Below, piece after piece: positions 24,514 through 33,699 of a stretch of DNA of 64,000 bases. How positions within the stretch are numbered: the first letter of the stretch is position 1; each line of letters starts with the position of its first letter. Location: the NCBI RefSeq assembly GCF_007483685.1, contig NZ_VMKN01000002.1:521452-585451 (forward strand). The letters are read 5' to 3'. Made by a program: the position numbers and the translations under genes. The stretch comes from Litoribacter populi (GTDB lineage Bacteria; Bacteroidota; Bacteroidia; Cytophagales; Cyclobacteriaceae). The notes beneath the pieces are model-generated. The model saw nothing but the letters and a program-made list of their open reading frames with translations. It ran no database searches and was not told the origin of the DNA.

Positions 24514-25695
24514 CTATTCCTTCAACCTATATCTATAGAACACATTGTAATCCCTTTCAAATTCGGAATTAGTATTCCCGTCAAAATAAATATCTCCCTC
24601 CTCAGTGGTAAGGTTAAAAATCCCTTTTGATGGCATCTCATCGATTGAACCAATTTGTTGGCCGTCTTTAATCACCAATGCATAAGTCTTAACATATCTT
24701 TTTGATGCTTCACTATACTCCTCCGATCTGAAATACATTTCATCTTGGGCGATTAACTGCCGCATGATGTCAGATGGGATCTTGGTTGAGAATATTACTA
24801 ACACATATTCGCCCGCATGTCTGACATCAGTGAAATTTGGATAATCTGAGGTCCTCCTATCAGCATCCGCCGATACTTCCGCCGCTGAGGATGGTCTATG
24901 TCTATGCGATAAATCCACCACTGTTTTTAATTCAGGATTTTCACCACTGTAATCATAGAGGAAAAGCTGGTTACCCATGGAAGGTAAGACCGCGATTTCC
25001 TGTTTTCCTATATGATAACTCACAAACGGCAGGCTTTCACCCACATACTTATTTTCTGCTCTTGGGGACCAATCTTGTGGAAAAGATTCCAACATAGACG
25101 TTTTAAGAGAATTTAAATTATACGTATATAAAGTTTTCGCTTTCGCATAATAATCATTCCCTAGCTTTTGATGGTTCACCTCAGCCGGGTTGAAGGCATT
25201 GACTTCCTCTCCGATTATCATTGGCTCTCCATCTTTCAGAAAAGGTGAAAAGGTAGTTCTATGCTTGTATATAATCATTCGATGAATGTCGGAGGTGATC
25301 GTAGGAACTTCTCCGGTCTTTTTTCCCTCCAAATCCAGTTTGTGGAATTTAAAGTCAAAACCTTGGGCAATTATCTTATCATCCCCTAAGAACCTATACC
25401 CCCAAGCACCTCTGGACCCAATGCCGGCTGGCCCATCATTGAGCACATCAAGCTCCTTAATCTCTCCCTCACGATTGACCAACATGGGCTGGCGGGATTT
25501 AGAGCCTTTGAGTAGATACAGCTTTTCTTCTGGAAGGTAATCATCCATTAGAAGCGGTTCCAATTTATCCACCACCAGCGAATCCACCAGTTCCAATCTC
25601 AATCCCTTTCCTTCTGTCTCAGGTTTTTCCTGACTACAGGAAAAGATAAGCCCACTGCAAAGCAGCAACAGTCCAAAACTATATTTTCTACGCAT
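24514..25695 (-). CDS. DUF4221-like beta-propeller lipoprotein, copy 1
   Basis: A 393-residue predicted lipoprotein (MRRKYSFGLLLLCSGLIFSC, lipobox GLIFSC). The mature part consists of repeated four-strand units with charged turns, as in six-bladed propellers of the DUF4221/TolB-like type common in Cyclobacteriaceae. It is a clear paralogue of the 393-residue protein at 28641-29822: shared LELVDSLVVD and LEPL-MDDY near the start, KYVGESLP/VYVGESYPL in the middle, and ERDYNVFY near the end. Function is unknown. I used the third Met (25695), which gives a proper signal peptide; the open frame extends to 25731. Confidence 0.65.
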   Translation of the reverse strand: MRRKYSFGLLLLCSGLIFSCSQEKPETEGKGLRLELVDSLVVDKLEPLLMDDYLPEEKLYLLKGSKSRQPMLVNREGEIKELDVLNDGPAGIGSRGAWGYRFLGDDKIIAQGFDFKFHKLDLEGKKTGEVPTITSDIHRMIIYKHRTTFSPFLKDGEPMIIGEEVNAFNPAEVNHQKLGNDYYAKAKTLYTYNLNSLKTSMLESFPQDWSPRAENKYVGESLPFVSYHIGKQEIAVLPSMGNQLFLYDYSGENPELKTVVDLSHRHRPSSAAEVSADADRRTSDYPNFTDVRHAGEYVLVIFSTKIPSDIMRQLIAQDEMYFRSEEYSEASKRYVKTYALVIKDGQQIGSIDEMPSKGIFNLTTEEGDIYFDGNTNSEFERDYNVFYRYRLKE

Positions 25696-25731
25696 AATTC
25701 CCATAACGTGCATTTTCCTATTTGATGCCAA

Positions 25732-26096
25732 ATGTATCCGGTTTTTTCAGAAAAGTCTTAAATATTTATGACTCTACGGGATTATGCACCTAAACCTGTG
25801 ACCCAAGAAGCAACGGGGATAATAAAACACTAGCCTTTCGACTCCATCTAGGCTCTTCAAACTTACTTCCAGCATGCCACCACCTTGCCTTCTCTTCGGG
25901 TCCTCTATGGGTCCACGATGGGAAATGGCATAGTGGAGTCATCTACCTCGCGTCTAGATCCCATAGTACATCGGAACCAAATATGGGGCTCTCCTCCCGT
26001 CTCCTCTCATAGACCAAACAAATCCCCTATAGAAACAATCAATCGAATCTAGATTGAAATATGATTTTGGTCACTGTTTAGAATAACCATATTTAT
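25732..26096. other. Intergenic region of unusual composition
   Basis: About 365 bp without an open reading frame of note. The middle (about 25780-26020) is richer in G+C than typical intergenic DNA here and contains a close direct repeat (GGGTCC separated by TCTAT). It has no recognised RNA motif; I checked by eye for SRP RNA, tmRNA and 6S-like features and saw none. It could be an untranslated RNA, a decayed gene or a long leader. Confidence 0.4.
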
Positions 26097-26104
26097 TAGT
26101 TTTG
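26097..26104 (+). promoter_or_regulatory. -7 promoter element of the di-haem peroxidase gene
   Basis: TAGTTTTG matches TAnnTTTG. An upstream in-frame ATG-like start at 26102 would lie inside it, which supports translation from the ATG at 26126. Confidence 0.5.
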
Positions 26105-26125
26105 CAGCAAATAAAATCAAAAGAC

Positions 26126-27202
26126 ATGACTAGAGGTATAATTATCGCGGGATTAACCGCTGCTTTTTTAACGTTTTTAGTGTTTAGAATGGTTTCTGTA
26201 GACGAAACTCAATTGTCACCTAGACAAGCTACTCAATTGAACAAACAAGACATTCAGCTTTGGGCGATGGCCAACAAAGCCCTGAAAGGATTGCCATCAG
26301 TGGAGAGCATCACAGCTTCCATCAACAACTTGGAGGAAAGATACGAACTAGGCAAGTTGCTATATTACGACCCAAGGCTGAGCGTCAACGGCGAGCAAAG
26401 TTGTAATTCCTGCCATGACCTAAGTACATTTGGCGTAGATAATCTATCTACATCTCCAGGCGCCATCAAGGGCAAAATGGGCGACCGTAACTCCCCTACC
26501 GTCCTTAACGCAGTACTGCACGACAGCCAGTTCTGGGACGGTAGAGCCAAAACCCTGGAAGAGCAAGCAAAAGGTCCAATCCTGAACCCAGTGGAAATGG
26601 CCATCCCTCATGAGGACATGCTGATCGACAGATTGGCTGAGGTGGAAGAATATGTGAAAAGATTCAGAAGCGCCTTCCCTGAGGAGTCCAACCCGATCAC
26701 CTATGATAACGTGGCCAATGCTATCGCTGCATTTGAAAGCACCCTCCTTACCCCTTCCAGGTTTGATGACTTTATGGACCGTGATTTCACCGCCTTGAAC
26801 GACCAGGAAAAAAGAGGCTTGACCGTTTTCTTGGATGCCAATTGCCAAAGCTGTCACGATGGTGCAGCCCTAGGCGGTATGCAGTACAGAAAGTTTGGTG
26901 AGATCAATGATTTCTGGACCGTAAACAATAAAATCGGACGTGACAAGGGCATGGTTACCCTTACTGATAATCCAGGCGACCTTTACAAATTCAAAGTCCC
27001 ATCCCTGAGAAACATCGAAAAAACCTACCCATATTTCCACGACGGAAGCATCTGGGATCTCGAGACCTCCATCCACGTGATGGCCAAAAGCCAGCTCAAC
27101 CTAGACATGAGCGACGAGGAAATTGAAGACCTGATTGCCTTCCTAAAGACCCTCACCGGAGAAGTGCCTGAAAGGGCAATGACAGTGCCGGAGTTGCCGT
27201 AA
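26126..27202 (+). CDS. Di-haem cytochrome c peroxidase (CcpA/MauG family)
   Basis: A 358-residue periplasmic protein with an N-terminal hydrophobic anchor (TRGIIIAGLTAAFLTFLVF). Two c-type haem sites are visible: CNSCH near residue 92 and CQSCH near 239. They are spaced as in bacterial di-haem peroxidases, with one domain for electron transfer and the other for peroxide reduction. Between them the segment GDRNSPTVLNAVLHDSQFWDGRAKTLEEQ is the standard first-domain signature. Further conserved features are a distal FKVPSLRNI segment and a haem-ligand Met candidate near the C-terminus. It would detoxify hydrogen peroxide in the periplasm. It is monocistronic. Confidence 0.9.
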   Translation: MTRGIIIAGLTAAFLTFLVFRMVSVDETQLSPRQATQLNKQDIQLWAMANKALKGLPSVESITASINNLEERYELGKLLYYDPRLSVNGEQSCNSCHDLSTFGVDNLSTSPGAIKGKMGDRNSPTVLNAVLHDSQFWDGRAKTLEEQAKGPILNPVEMAIPHEDMLIDRLAEVEEYVKRFRSAFPEESNPITYDNVANAIAAFESTLLTPSRFDDFMDRDFTALNDQEKRGLTVFLDANCQSCHDGAALGGMQYRKFGEINDFWTVNNKIGRDKGMVTLTDNPGDLYKFKVPSLRNIEKTYPYFHDGSIWDLETSIHVMAKSQLNLDMSDEEIEDLIAFLKTLTGEVPERAMTVPELP

Positions 27203-27257
27203 GATTTCAATTGGGCACAATGGGCTCAAAGAGAATGAAGGACACGAAGGGAATATT

Positions 27258-27289
27258 AAAAGCCAAGGTTAGGAGTCTTGGCTTTTTTT
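27258..27289 (+). terminator. Terminator of the peroxidase gene
   Basis: AAAAGCCAAG at 27258-27267 pairs with CTTGGCTTTT at 27277-27286 across a 9-nt loop and is followed by more T residues. An AAAGAGAATGAAGGACACGAAG stretch just before it resembles the dispersed repeats. Confidence 0.82.
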
Positions 27290-27313
27290 GGAGGCCCGCC
27301 GGAACCGCCGTTG

Positions 27314-27359
27314 TTCCAAGGCTGTGCCTTGGAAACATGAAAATAGAGGCTGTGCCTCT
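27314..27359. repeat. Paired REP-like palindromes
   Basis: Two small perfect hairpins with the same TGT loop: TTCCAAGGC-TGT-GCCTTGGAA (27314-27334) and AGAGGC-TGT-GCCTCT (27345-27359). They resemble the palindrome pairs at 28585 and 29908 and the palindrome at 30566 near the RAYT gene. Confidence 0.65.
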
Positions 27360-27415
27360 CCTTATCACCCTTCAAGCTGAGAGGATTCGGCAGTCATTAC
27401 TAAGAATTCTCTTCA

Positions 27416-28485
27416 TCAAAACTGAAATTCCACAATATCTTCGTCTTCTTCTGAAGACAAGCCATACAGAATTTGATTTTCTTCGTCTACGGTAAAATAC
27501 TTTATTGGTGTATCCAATTCAAACTGTCTTATCATATTTCCTATATAATCAAAAGCAAACACAATTCGACTTTCCACCATGCCAGTTGATCTGATTCTTG
27601 AAACTTTATCTCCGCTATATAGCATATAGATATTATCTTCTCCCAAGAAAGAGTCTTGATAGGTTCTTACAGCTTCAGGGTCATTCATATAGTAATATGG
27701 ATCATCAGCAGACCTATATTCTACCGTATATTCTGGAACCTCAAAAAAAGGCCCCTCTACCACCAATATTTCTTTAGTGGCGTAATCTAGGACCTCAAAA
27801 TGATCCCGATCCATGGAGTAAAAGCCAAATTTGCTTTTACTTTGGTTTGAAGTGAATTGCATTGCAAAAACACCTAATGCTACATTTGATGGGGGATCTC
27901 CGGGGAGCATTCCTTTCCAGCTTCCATAGCCAGCTAAAACCTCTCCCTCTTTACTATATTCTACAAATTTTTCTTCGCTCGACACACGAATTGCCATCAG
28001 TGTGGTATCAGTCAGCCATGAAATGGCTAAAGCCCTAACGAATTCAGGATTTCTTTGCTTTAATTGTTTGCCTGCAAGTTTAGCAGTACTGTCTTCTAAC
28101 GTGAATTCAGAAAAAACATTGTCAAAATTATATGCCCAAAACTTTCCGGGGGAGGAGCTGTAATCGACGTCCAAATATAGGAGATCTCGCCTGGACCATA
28201 TCCTTCTACTCCCAGCCCATAAGCCCATTTTCTATTCTTCAAATCAATCACATGGAGGGGTGGCGACATTGCTTTGTCGGAAACAATTATATGCCCATCG
28301 ACCAAGAAGGGCTTTCTAGTACTATAAAATTTTTTGATCCCAAATGGGATTCCTGCTAAATGCTCCTTATCCGGAAGATCACCCTCTATCCTAACCCAAG
28401 TTTCCCCCTCTCGATATTCGGAGTATTTATCAGATGTACATTGACATAATATTAAAACAATAATTAGTATTGAATTTCTAATCAT
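27416..28485 (-). pseudogene. BF3164-like propeller lipoprotein gene with a one-base frameshift
   Basis: Two overlapping frames on the minus strand together encode one lipoprotein. The first begins at ATG 28485 (MIRNSILIIVLILCQCTSD, lipobox with Cys) and reads to GYGPGEISYIWTSITAPPP. The second continues with GKFWAYNFDN to the stop at 27416. GxGPGE followed by a FWAYD-like strand is the first-blade hallmark of the BF3164/TolB-like six-bladed propellers. The two join seamlessly if one G is added to the five-G run at 28148-28152; the gene would then have 357 codons. The cause may be a real mutation, a phase-variable tract or a sequencing error. It is related in fold to its neighbours but is a different family from the DUF4221-like pair. 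Confidence 0.7.
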
Positions 28486-28584
28486 ATTTTTTTCAATTAA
28501 AAAGAATTTAAATAGCGGAAGAGTAACTTTTCCTACTGTAATTCCTGCTCCCAAAAGTAGCCCAAGGGATAAAGGAAGGTTGTG

Positions 28585-28629
28585 CCAAGTCTTCAGACTT
28601 GGTACCCTGAGTTGGGAGTCTCCTGACTC
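28585..28629. repeat. REP-like palindrome pair, copy A
   Basis: CCAAGTCT-TC-AGACTTGG (28585-28602) followed after 13 nt by GAGTC-TCCT-GACTC (28616-28629). It is nearly identical over about 45 bp to the copy at 29908-29956 and in the same orientation. It lies 12 bp beyond the stop of the gene at 28641-29822. Confidence 0.8.
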
Positions 28630-28640
28630 ACTGATTATAA

Positions 28641-29822
28641 TCACTCTCTTATTTTTACTTTGTAAAACACATTATAATCCCGCTCTACTGACGGCTTGCG
28701 GTTGTCATTAAGATACACCACCCCATCCGAGCTGACATAATCCATATGCCCAGTAACAGGAAAGTTATTGATGACACCCACCTGTTTACCTGCTTTGGCA
28801 AGGATGTAATAAGGCCTGAAATATTTCCCCAAAGCTTCTCTCCATTCCGGACTTACACCATAATTTTCATTGCCGGCCCTTAACTCCCTATGGACTGATG
28901 CCGGAACCTGAGTATTGAACTTTACTATTTGATAATCCCCAAACATTCTCAAGTCATTGAATCTTGGATATGAACCAAATTGGTCATTGAAACCATCTGT
29001 GATCCACTCTTGCAAGGGCGTCCTCTCTGGGTGACGAAGGTCAATAGCATATTTAAGGGAATTGCTCCCCAACCCATCATAAACAAACAGCTGATCGCTC
29101 ACTCCAGGAAGTAAGGCGTACTCCATGGTAGACCGGTTAAAATCAGATAAAGGATAACTTTCTCCCACATAAACTCCTTCTCTTTTCGGCATCCATTGAT
29201 CAGGGTAGCTCTCCAGGAACTCCAACTCCTCTTCTTCTACCGCATATTGAAAAGCCACTTTTGCTTTTTTATAGAAATCCTCTTTTAATTCAGTGGGATT
29301 AATTTCACTGTAAGAAAATGAATTGATTTCCACCCCAAAAATTGAAGTTTTTTCATTAGCTGCAGAGGTCCTAAAGTTTAACCGGTAATTGTTTACCACA
29401 AAAGTGTTGAGTCCTTTCATAGGTGAGGCCAACACGCTGATTTTATTTTTAAACTCAGAATCATAAATATGGAATTTAGAAGAGGCATCCATACACACAA
29501 TTCTATCATCACCTAAAAATTGGCAACCCACTGCTCTTCCACCAACCTGATCAGGCCCATTTCCGATGATATCAGGCTCTTGCAGCACTTCCCCTTCTTC
29601 GTTGACCAAATAAATCTTCCTACTCTTCCCCCTCATCAAATAAAGCCCCTTCTCTTCATGATAATCATCCATTTCCAAAGGATCCAAGACATCCACCACC
29701 AAAGAATCAAGCAATTCTAGGGATATCTCTGACATTTCAGAATGTTCCTGTGGCTCGGACTGACTGCAACTCTGAAAAACCAATAGGATGCAATAGATTG
29801 AAAGAGTAAATATTCTAGTCAT
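28641..29822 (-). CDS. DUF4221-like beta-propeller lipoprotein, copy 2
   Basis: A 393-residue predicted lipoprotein (MTRIFTLSIYCILLVFQSC, lipobox FQSC) and paralogue of the protein at 24514-25695, with the same length and aligned motifs (SLELLDSLVVDVLDPLEMDDY, GDDRIV, VYVGESYPL, ERDYNVFY). Repeated strands with Gly-Asp turns suggest a propeller. Function unknown. It is bracketed by two nearly identical REP-like palindrome pairs, in direct orientation, on its downstream and upstream sides. That could reflect movement or recombination of the segment. Confidence 0.65.
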   Translation of the reverse strand: MTRIFTLSIYCILLVFQSCSQSEPQEHSEMSEISLELLDSLVVDVLDPLEMDDYHEEKGLYLMRGKSRKIYLVNEEGEVLQEPDIIGNGPDQVGGRAVGCQFLGDDRIVCMDASSKFHIYDSEFKNKISVLASPMKGLNTFVVNNYRLNFRTSAANEKTSIFGVEINSFSYSEINPTELKEDFYKKAKVAFQYAVEEEELEFLESYPDQWMPKREGVYVGESYPLSDFNRSTMEYALLPGVSDQLFVYDGLGSNSLKYAIDLRHPERTPLQEWITDGFNDQFGSYPRFNDLRMFGDYQIVKFNTQVPASVHRELRAGNENYGVSPEWREALGKYFRPYYILAKAGKQVGVINNFPVTGHMDYVSSDGVVYLNDNRKPSVERDYNVFYKVKIRE

Positions 29823-29907
29823 CGAAATATGGATATTGTACTCCTAAAAATATAGGAATGTGTCCGTATTAACAAGTGTTTTAGTTATAAAATTAAGATA
29901 CATTGTT

Positions 29908-29956
29908 GTACCAAGTCTTCAGACTTGGTACCATGAGTTGGGAGTCTCCTGACTCC
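29908..29956. repeat. REP-like palindrome pair, copy B
   Basis: GTACCAAGTCT-TC-AGACTTGGTAC (29908-29931) is an 11-bp perfect stem, followed by GGAGTC-TCCT-GACTCC (29941-29956). It starts 20 bp beyond the RAYT gene's stop. Same order and orientation as copy A. Confidence 0.85.
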
Positions 29957-29976
29957 TCCAATCTTATAATTTCAGT

Positions 29977-30525
29977 TCAATACAAACTCACCCTCACCAA
30001 CCCCTTCACTCCGACATAGTCCCTGGCCGAACTGAACAGATAATGTTCCGCTTCCTCCACAATCATAGCGCGGACAGGATTTTGGTGGATGTAGTGAAGT
30101 TTTTGTTCGAAGAATTTTGGAGAGAAGATTTCAATAGCATACACCCCATCTTTCCAAAATTTATATTTCTCAACACCTTTGACGATCATTCCCCTAAATT
30201 CCATCTGATTCAGCATCCATTTCTTCCTGGACTCCACAGATTCTTTTTCTAAACTGATCAAGACTTTATAGGCTACAAATTTTTTGAAATCTCTCATTAT
30301 ATCACTCAGCCTCTTGGGTTCAACTGCACGACATAAAAGGTGAAGGTGGTTGGTCATCAAAACCCAAGCATAAATTTCAAGCCCTTTATTTGCAATACAA
30401 TAATTCAAACAATCGACTACTTCGTATTTGTATTCTTTACGAGTGGACACATCCATCCAGTCTACGACTGTGAATGTTAGAAAATAGATAGCATTTTGAT
30501 CTGAAATGCGATATGGCTTCTCCAT
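29977..30525 (-). CDS. REP-associated tyrosine transposase (RAYT)
   Basis: A 182-residue single-domain HUH transposase. The HUH motif is AWVLMTNHLHLL (His60, His62) and the nucleophilic tyrosine lies in HYIHQNPVRAM (Tyr145), the exact RAYT signature; the C-terminal SSARDY segment is also typical. All catalytic residues appear intact. RAYTs cut single-stranded DNA at REP palindromes and are usually single-copy, long-lived genes. Here palindrome pairs of matching type stand on both sides (29908-29956 and 30566-30592), with further ones at 28585 and 27314, as expected for cognate sites. There are no IS200-type left and right ends carrying a passenger orfB. Confidence 0.88.
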   Translation of the reverse strand: MEKPYRISDQNAIYFLTFTVVDWMDVSTRKEYKYEVVDCLNYCIANKGLEIYAWVLMTNHLHLLCRAVEPKRLSDIMRDFKKFVAYKVLISLEKESVESRKKWMLNQMEFRGMIVKGVEKYKFWKDGVYAIEIFSPKFFEQKLHYIHQNPVRAMIVEEAEHYLFSSARDYVGVKGLVRVSLY

Positions 30526-30565
30526 ATTTTAAAAAGTTGAAGTTGAAAAAAAGTGACATATGAGG

Positions 30566-30592
30566 TTGTACCAAGGCGAAGCCTCGGGACAA
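30566..30592. repeat. REP-like palindrome upstream of the RAYT gene
   Basis: TTGTACCAAGGC-GAA-GCCTCGGGACAA forms a 12-bp stem with two mismatches. The CCAAGGC arm is shared with the palindrome at 27314 rather than with copies A and B, so two arm classes coexist. Confidence 0.65.
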
Positions 30593-30600
30593 CACCCCTA

Positions 30601-33600
30601 CTACGACCTCCTCCACAAAAACACCGGCAAAGCCCAAAACACCCCGATCACCGAAAAAACCAGCCCCCCAATAGTCCCGATCGCCAGGGAAAACCAAAAA
30701 ATCTCATTCTGCCCTTCCATGATAAAGGGAATCAGGCCGAAGCAAGTGGACAGGATGGTCAATAGGATGGGTACCGCCTTGCCGCCTACAGATTTAAGCA
30801 CATTGCGGTTGTAGTTGCCAGAAAAGCGGTTATTCAGGTCGTTGACGATGAAGATGGCGGCGTTGACGGCGAGGCCACCGAGCATCACAAAGGCTGCATA
30901 GCCGCCCTGGTCAAAGTAGAAGTCAAATAGTGAGAAAATTAAAAACAGACCGATAAAGGAAATCGGCACAATGGCAATGATATAAAATGGCTGCTTGAGA
31001 TTTTCAAACAGGATTCCACAGATAAAGAAAATAGCCAGAATCAACACTAATAGCAAGCTGTACTGCCTTTTGGTCTTGTCACTGTTCCAGCTCCAGCTCT
31101 GCTTTTCAGCAGAATAGCCAATCGGCATCAGCAGCTTCATTTCCTCCAAAACCTCATCCAAATACTCTCCCCCAAACTTCGCCGAGCCCATGTATTCAAA
31201 TGAAATAACCCGGATATACTGCCGGTCCTCCTTATGCAAGGCACTTGTCGTAGACTCTTTGGTCAGTTGTCCAAAATTGCCCACTTTGAAAAAGTTGTTT
31301 TCCCCGCCAATCAAGCTGTTTTGTTCCAGGTCAAACTTGGAATACCGATTGGCATGCCGATCTCTGATAACCACACCATAGCGCTGTCCCTCCATGGTGA
31401 GGAAAGTCTGCGGACCGGTAGGCTTTGTCACTTCCAATAATGCATTGACTACCTCATATTGATTCGTGTTGTGGAGTGCTAATTCGGACTGGTCAAACCT
31501 CAGCACATATTCTTCAGTTTTGCGTTCGTTGTAGGATAACCGCTCATTGGTATTGACCTCCTGTATCCGCTTGTGTTGAAGGAGCTTTTCGGCCAATACT
31601 TCTGATTGCCGCTCAAGTTCATCGAAATTATAACCTTTCATAGCTACCCTAAAGGAAGGAATCCCCTCCCCGCCAGGACCAGCGGAAAACCCCTGCCCAA
31701 CACCATAAATACTCCAATTGGCACCGCTCCAGTCGGTTGATTTGACCGCCAGCCTACCTTTCAACTGATAAGGCAAGGCTCCCCTTTCATATTCTTCCTT
31801 GAACGTGATAACAATCTGGGCTTGTTGGCCGGAATTCACGTTGGAGACATACTGATCTATGCCTTCCACTCCGGCCAGGTAAGTCTCAAACTCACGGATT
31901 AAAAAATCCATCTGGTCAAGGGTGTTCCCGAAAGGAAGCCGCGCATTGACATATAGTCTGGTTTTCTCCATTTCCCTATAGGAGGACTTTTCAAAAACAC
32001 CCCGCACAAACATCCGGAAGGACCCACCAAGAACCTTGTCTACGTGTGGTCTCACATCTTCCTGATAAAAGGTACTGCCAACCGTCTCATTATACCACTC
32101 CTGCCCCTCCCATTTGCTAGGAAGGTAAAATATCGGTAAGCCAAAAAGCAGCAACAAGGCCGTGATGTATACTTTTCTATACTTAGCGGTAAAGCCAATG
32201 AACTTTTGATACCCTCTGAAAAATTTAACTCTTTGGCGAAGCTTCTTAATGCTAAGCCCCCTCCCATTCAAATATTTATCCCCAAATAACAAGTGATACA
32301 TGGCTGGGGTGAAAAGCAGAGCCACCAGCAAGGAAACTCCTAGCATCACCGACACCACCTGGGAAAACTCGGTCAGATTCTTTCTATCCTCCTCCGGCAA
32401 CAGCAACACCATCAGCAAAGCCGCAATAGTAGTCAAGGAAGCCGCCAATAGTGCCAAGAATACCTTCCGGTTCTTATGCTTGTGCAAGTGGTCAATCATG
32501 ATGATCGCATTATCCACTATCAGCCCAAATGAGATGGTCAACCCAGCCAAGGAATAAAGGTGGATATCCACTTTGAGTAAATAAAGAATTATCCCCGTGA
32601 TGCTAAGATTTACCACTATCCCCAAGAACAGCACGGTCAAATACTTCCAATTTCTATTTATCAAAAAGATAAAGACAACCAGAATCAAAATAGAGAGTCC
32701 TGACCGCTTGTAAATTTTGTGAAGTTCCTTATCTAAAAACTCGGTATCATCATTTTCCAGCCTTACCTCAAAACCTGCCGGAAGTTGCGCGCTGACTTGC
32801 CTTACCGCATCCTTTACCTGCTGCGCCAACACCACCTTGTTGACACCTTCCCGGTTAAATACCGAAAGGGTGACCGAGTTGTTGCCGTTAATGCGGTAGT
32901 AGCGGGTGGGTTCGGCTTCCTCCAAGGTGATGGAAGCCACATCTCCAAGGTAAACTTCCTTGCCTTTGTTATTGCCCACAAGCATATTTTCCAGCTGGGC
33001 CATGTGCTGTAGCGACTGGTCCACCTGCACAAAAAGCGTCTGGTCTTCCCGGTTGAGCACATTGCCGGGAAAGTTTCTTCCAAATGAGCGCTGAAGCGAT
33101 TCTATCAGTTCGTTGCGAGTAATGTTATAGGCCTGAAGCTTGGCCACATCATAGGTAATGTAAAGCTGCAAGTCATTTGCCCCAAGCACTCTGAGCTCTT
33201 CAATTTCCTCAAACCTGTTGAGGGCTGATTTCAGCACATCCTCCGTGATCTTCTTTATCTCAAAAGATGCAAAAGGGCCATTTACACTGTAAGTCAGAAT
33301 CGGTACGGACTCATTCCTATTCTGAGCACTTTGGTAGATGATGGGGTAAGAAACCTTGGGATCCATGGAGGGATAAACCTGGCGAACCAAGCTAGCCAGC
33401 TCAAACTGCTTGAACTCCATATCGGTGTTCTTATCAAACCGCATGGTGATACTTCCCCGATCATAATTGGAAACGCTGTTGATACTTTTGAGGTCGGCAA
33501 GTTGGGAAAAGGCCCCCTCCAAAGGTGCAGTTCCCAGTTTTTCCACCAGTTCTGGACTTGAGCCAGGTACGTTGTAGGACACCCGCAATACAGGTTCGCG

Positions 33601-33696
33601 CTCACGGGGATTTAGATCCACGGAAAGCTTTGGCACCAAAGCAAAGCCGATGACCGAAAGGATGATAAACGATATGATGATCCGGAATGGCGTCAT
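30601..33696 (-). CDS. RND efflux permease, second of a tandem pair
   Basis: A 1031-residue inner-membrane transporter of the RND superfamily (AcrB/CzcA architecture: twelve helices, two large periplasmic loops). Helix 1 starts MTPFRIIISFIILSVIGFALVPKL. The proton-relay helix 4 reads GLTISFGLIVDNAIIMIDHL near residue 390: it keeps the first Asp but has Asn at the second relay position, and His replaces the usual Asn after the next Asp. The second large loop and the final helices (GGLAVNAAIFIVNDL) are intact. The gene begins 3 bp after the first permease gene, so both are translated from one mRNA with the adaptor. Export substrate unknown. The pair probably forms a mixed trimer, by analogy with MdtBC. 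Confidence 0.88.
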   Translation of the reverse strand: MTPFRIIISFIILSVIGFALVPKLSVDLNPREREPVLRVSYNVPGSSPELVEKLGTAPLEGAFSQLADLKSINSVSNYDRGSITMRFDKNTDMEFKQFELASLVRQVYPSMDPKVSYPIIYQSAQNRNESVPILTYSVNGPFASFEIKKITEDVLKSALNRFEEIEELRVLGANDLQLYITYDVAKLQAYNITRNELIESLQRSFGRNFPGNVLNREDQTLFVQVDQSLQHMAQLENMLVGNNKGKEVYLGDVASITLEEAEPTRYYRINGNNSVTLSVFNREGVNKVVLAQQVKDAVRQVSAQLPAGFEVRLENDDTEFLDKELHKIYKRSGLSILILVVFIFLINRNWKYLTVLFLGIVVNLSITGIILYLLKVDIHLYSLAGLTISFGLIVDNAIIMIDHLHKHKNRKVFLALLAASLTTIAALLMVLLLPEEDRKNLTEFSQVVSVMLGVSLLVALLFTPAMYHLLFGDKYLNGRGLSIKKLRQRVKFFRGYQKFIGFTAKYRKVYITALLLLFGLPIFYLPSKWEGQEWYNETVGSTFYQEDVRPHVDKVLGGSFRMFVRGVFEKSSYREMEKTRLYVNARLPFGNTLDQMDFLIREFETYLAGVEGIDQYVSNVNSGQQAQIVITFKEEYERGALPYQLKGRLAVKSTDWSGANWSIYGVGQGFSAGPGGEGIPSFRVAMKGYNFDELERQSEVLAEKLLQHKRIQEVNTNERLSYNERKTEEYVLRFDQSELALHNTNQYEVVNALLEVTKPTGPQTFLTMEGQRYGVVIRDRHANRYSKFDLEQNSLIGGENNFFKVGNFGQLTKESTTSALHKEDRQYIRVISFEYMGSAKFGGEYLDEVLEEMKLLMPIGYSAEKQSWSWNSDKTKRQYSLLLVLILAIFFICGILFENLKQPFYIIAIVPISFIGLFLIFSLFDFYFDQGGYAAFVMLGGLAVNAAIFIVNDLNNRFSGNYNRNVLKSVGGKAVPILLTILSTCFGLIPFIMEGQNEIFWFSLAIGTIGGLVFSVIGVFWALPVFLWRRS

Positions 33697-33699
33697 TGG

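Noticed and set aside
28486-28644. N-terminal extension of the frameshifted propeller gene (a 182-codon frame starting at 28644)
   Set aside because: The first 53 codons are translations of the REP-like palindromes and spacer; a proper lipoprotein signal begins at 28485.
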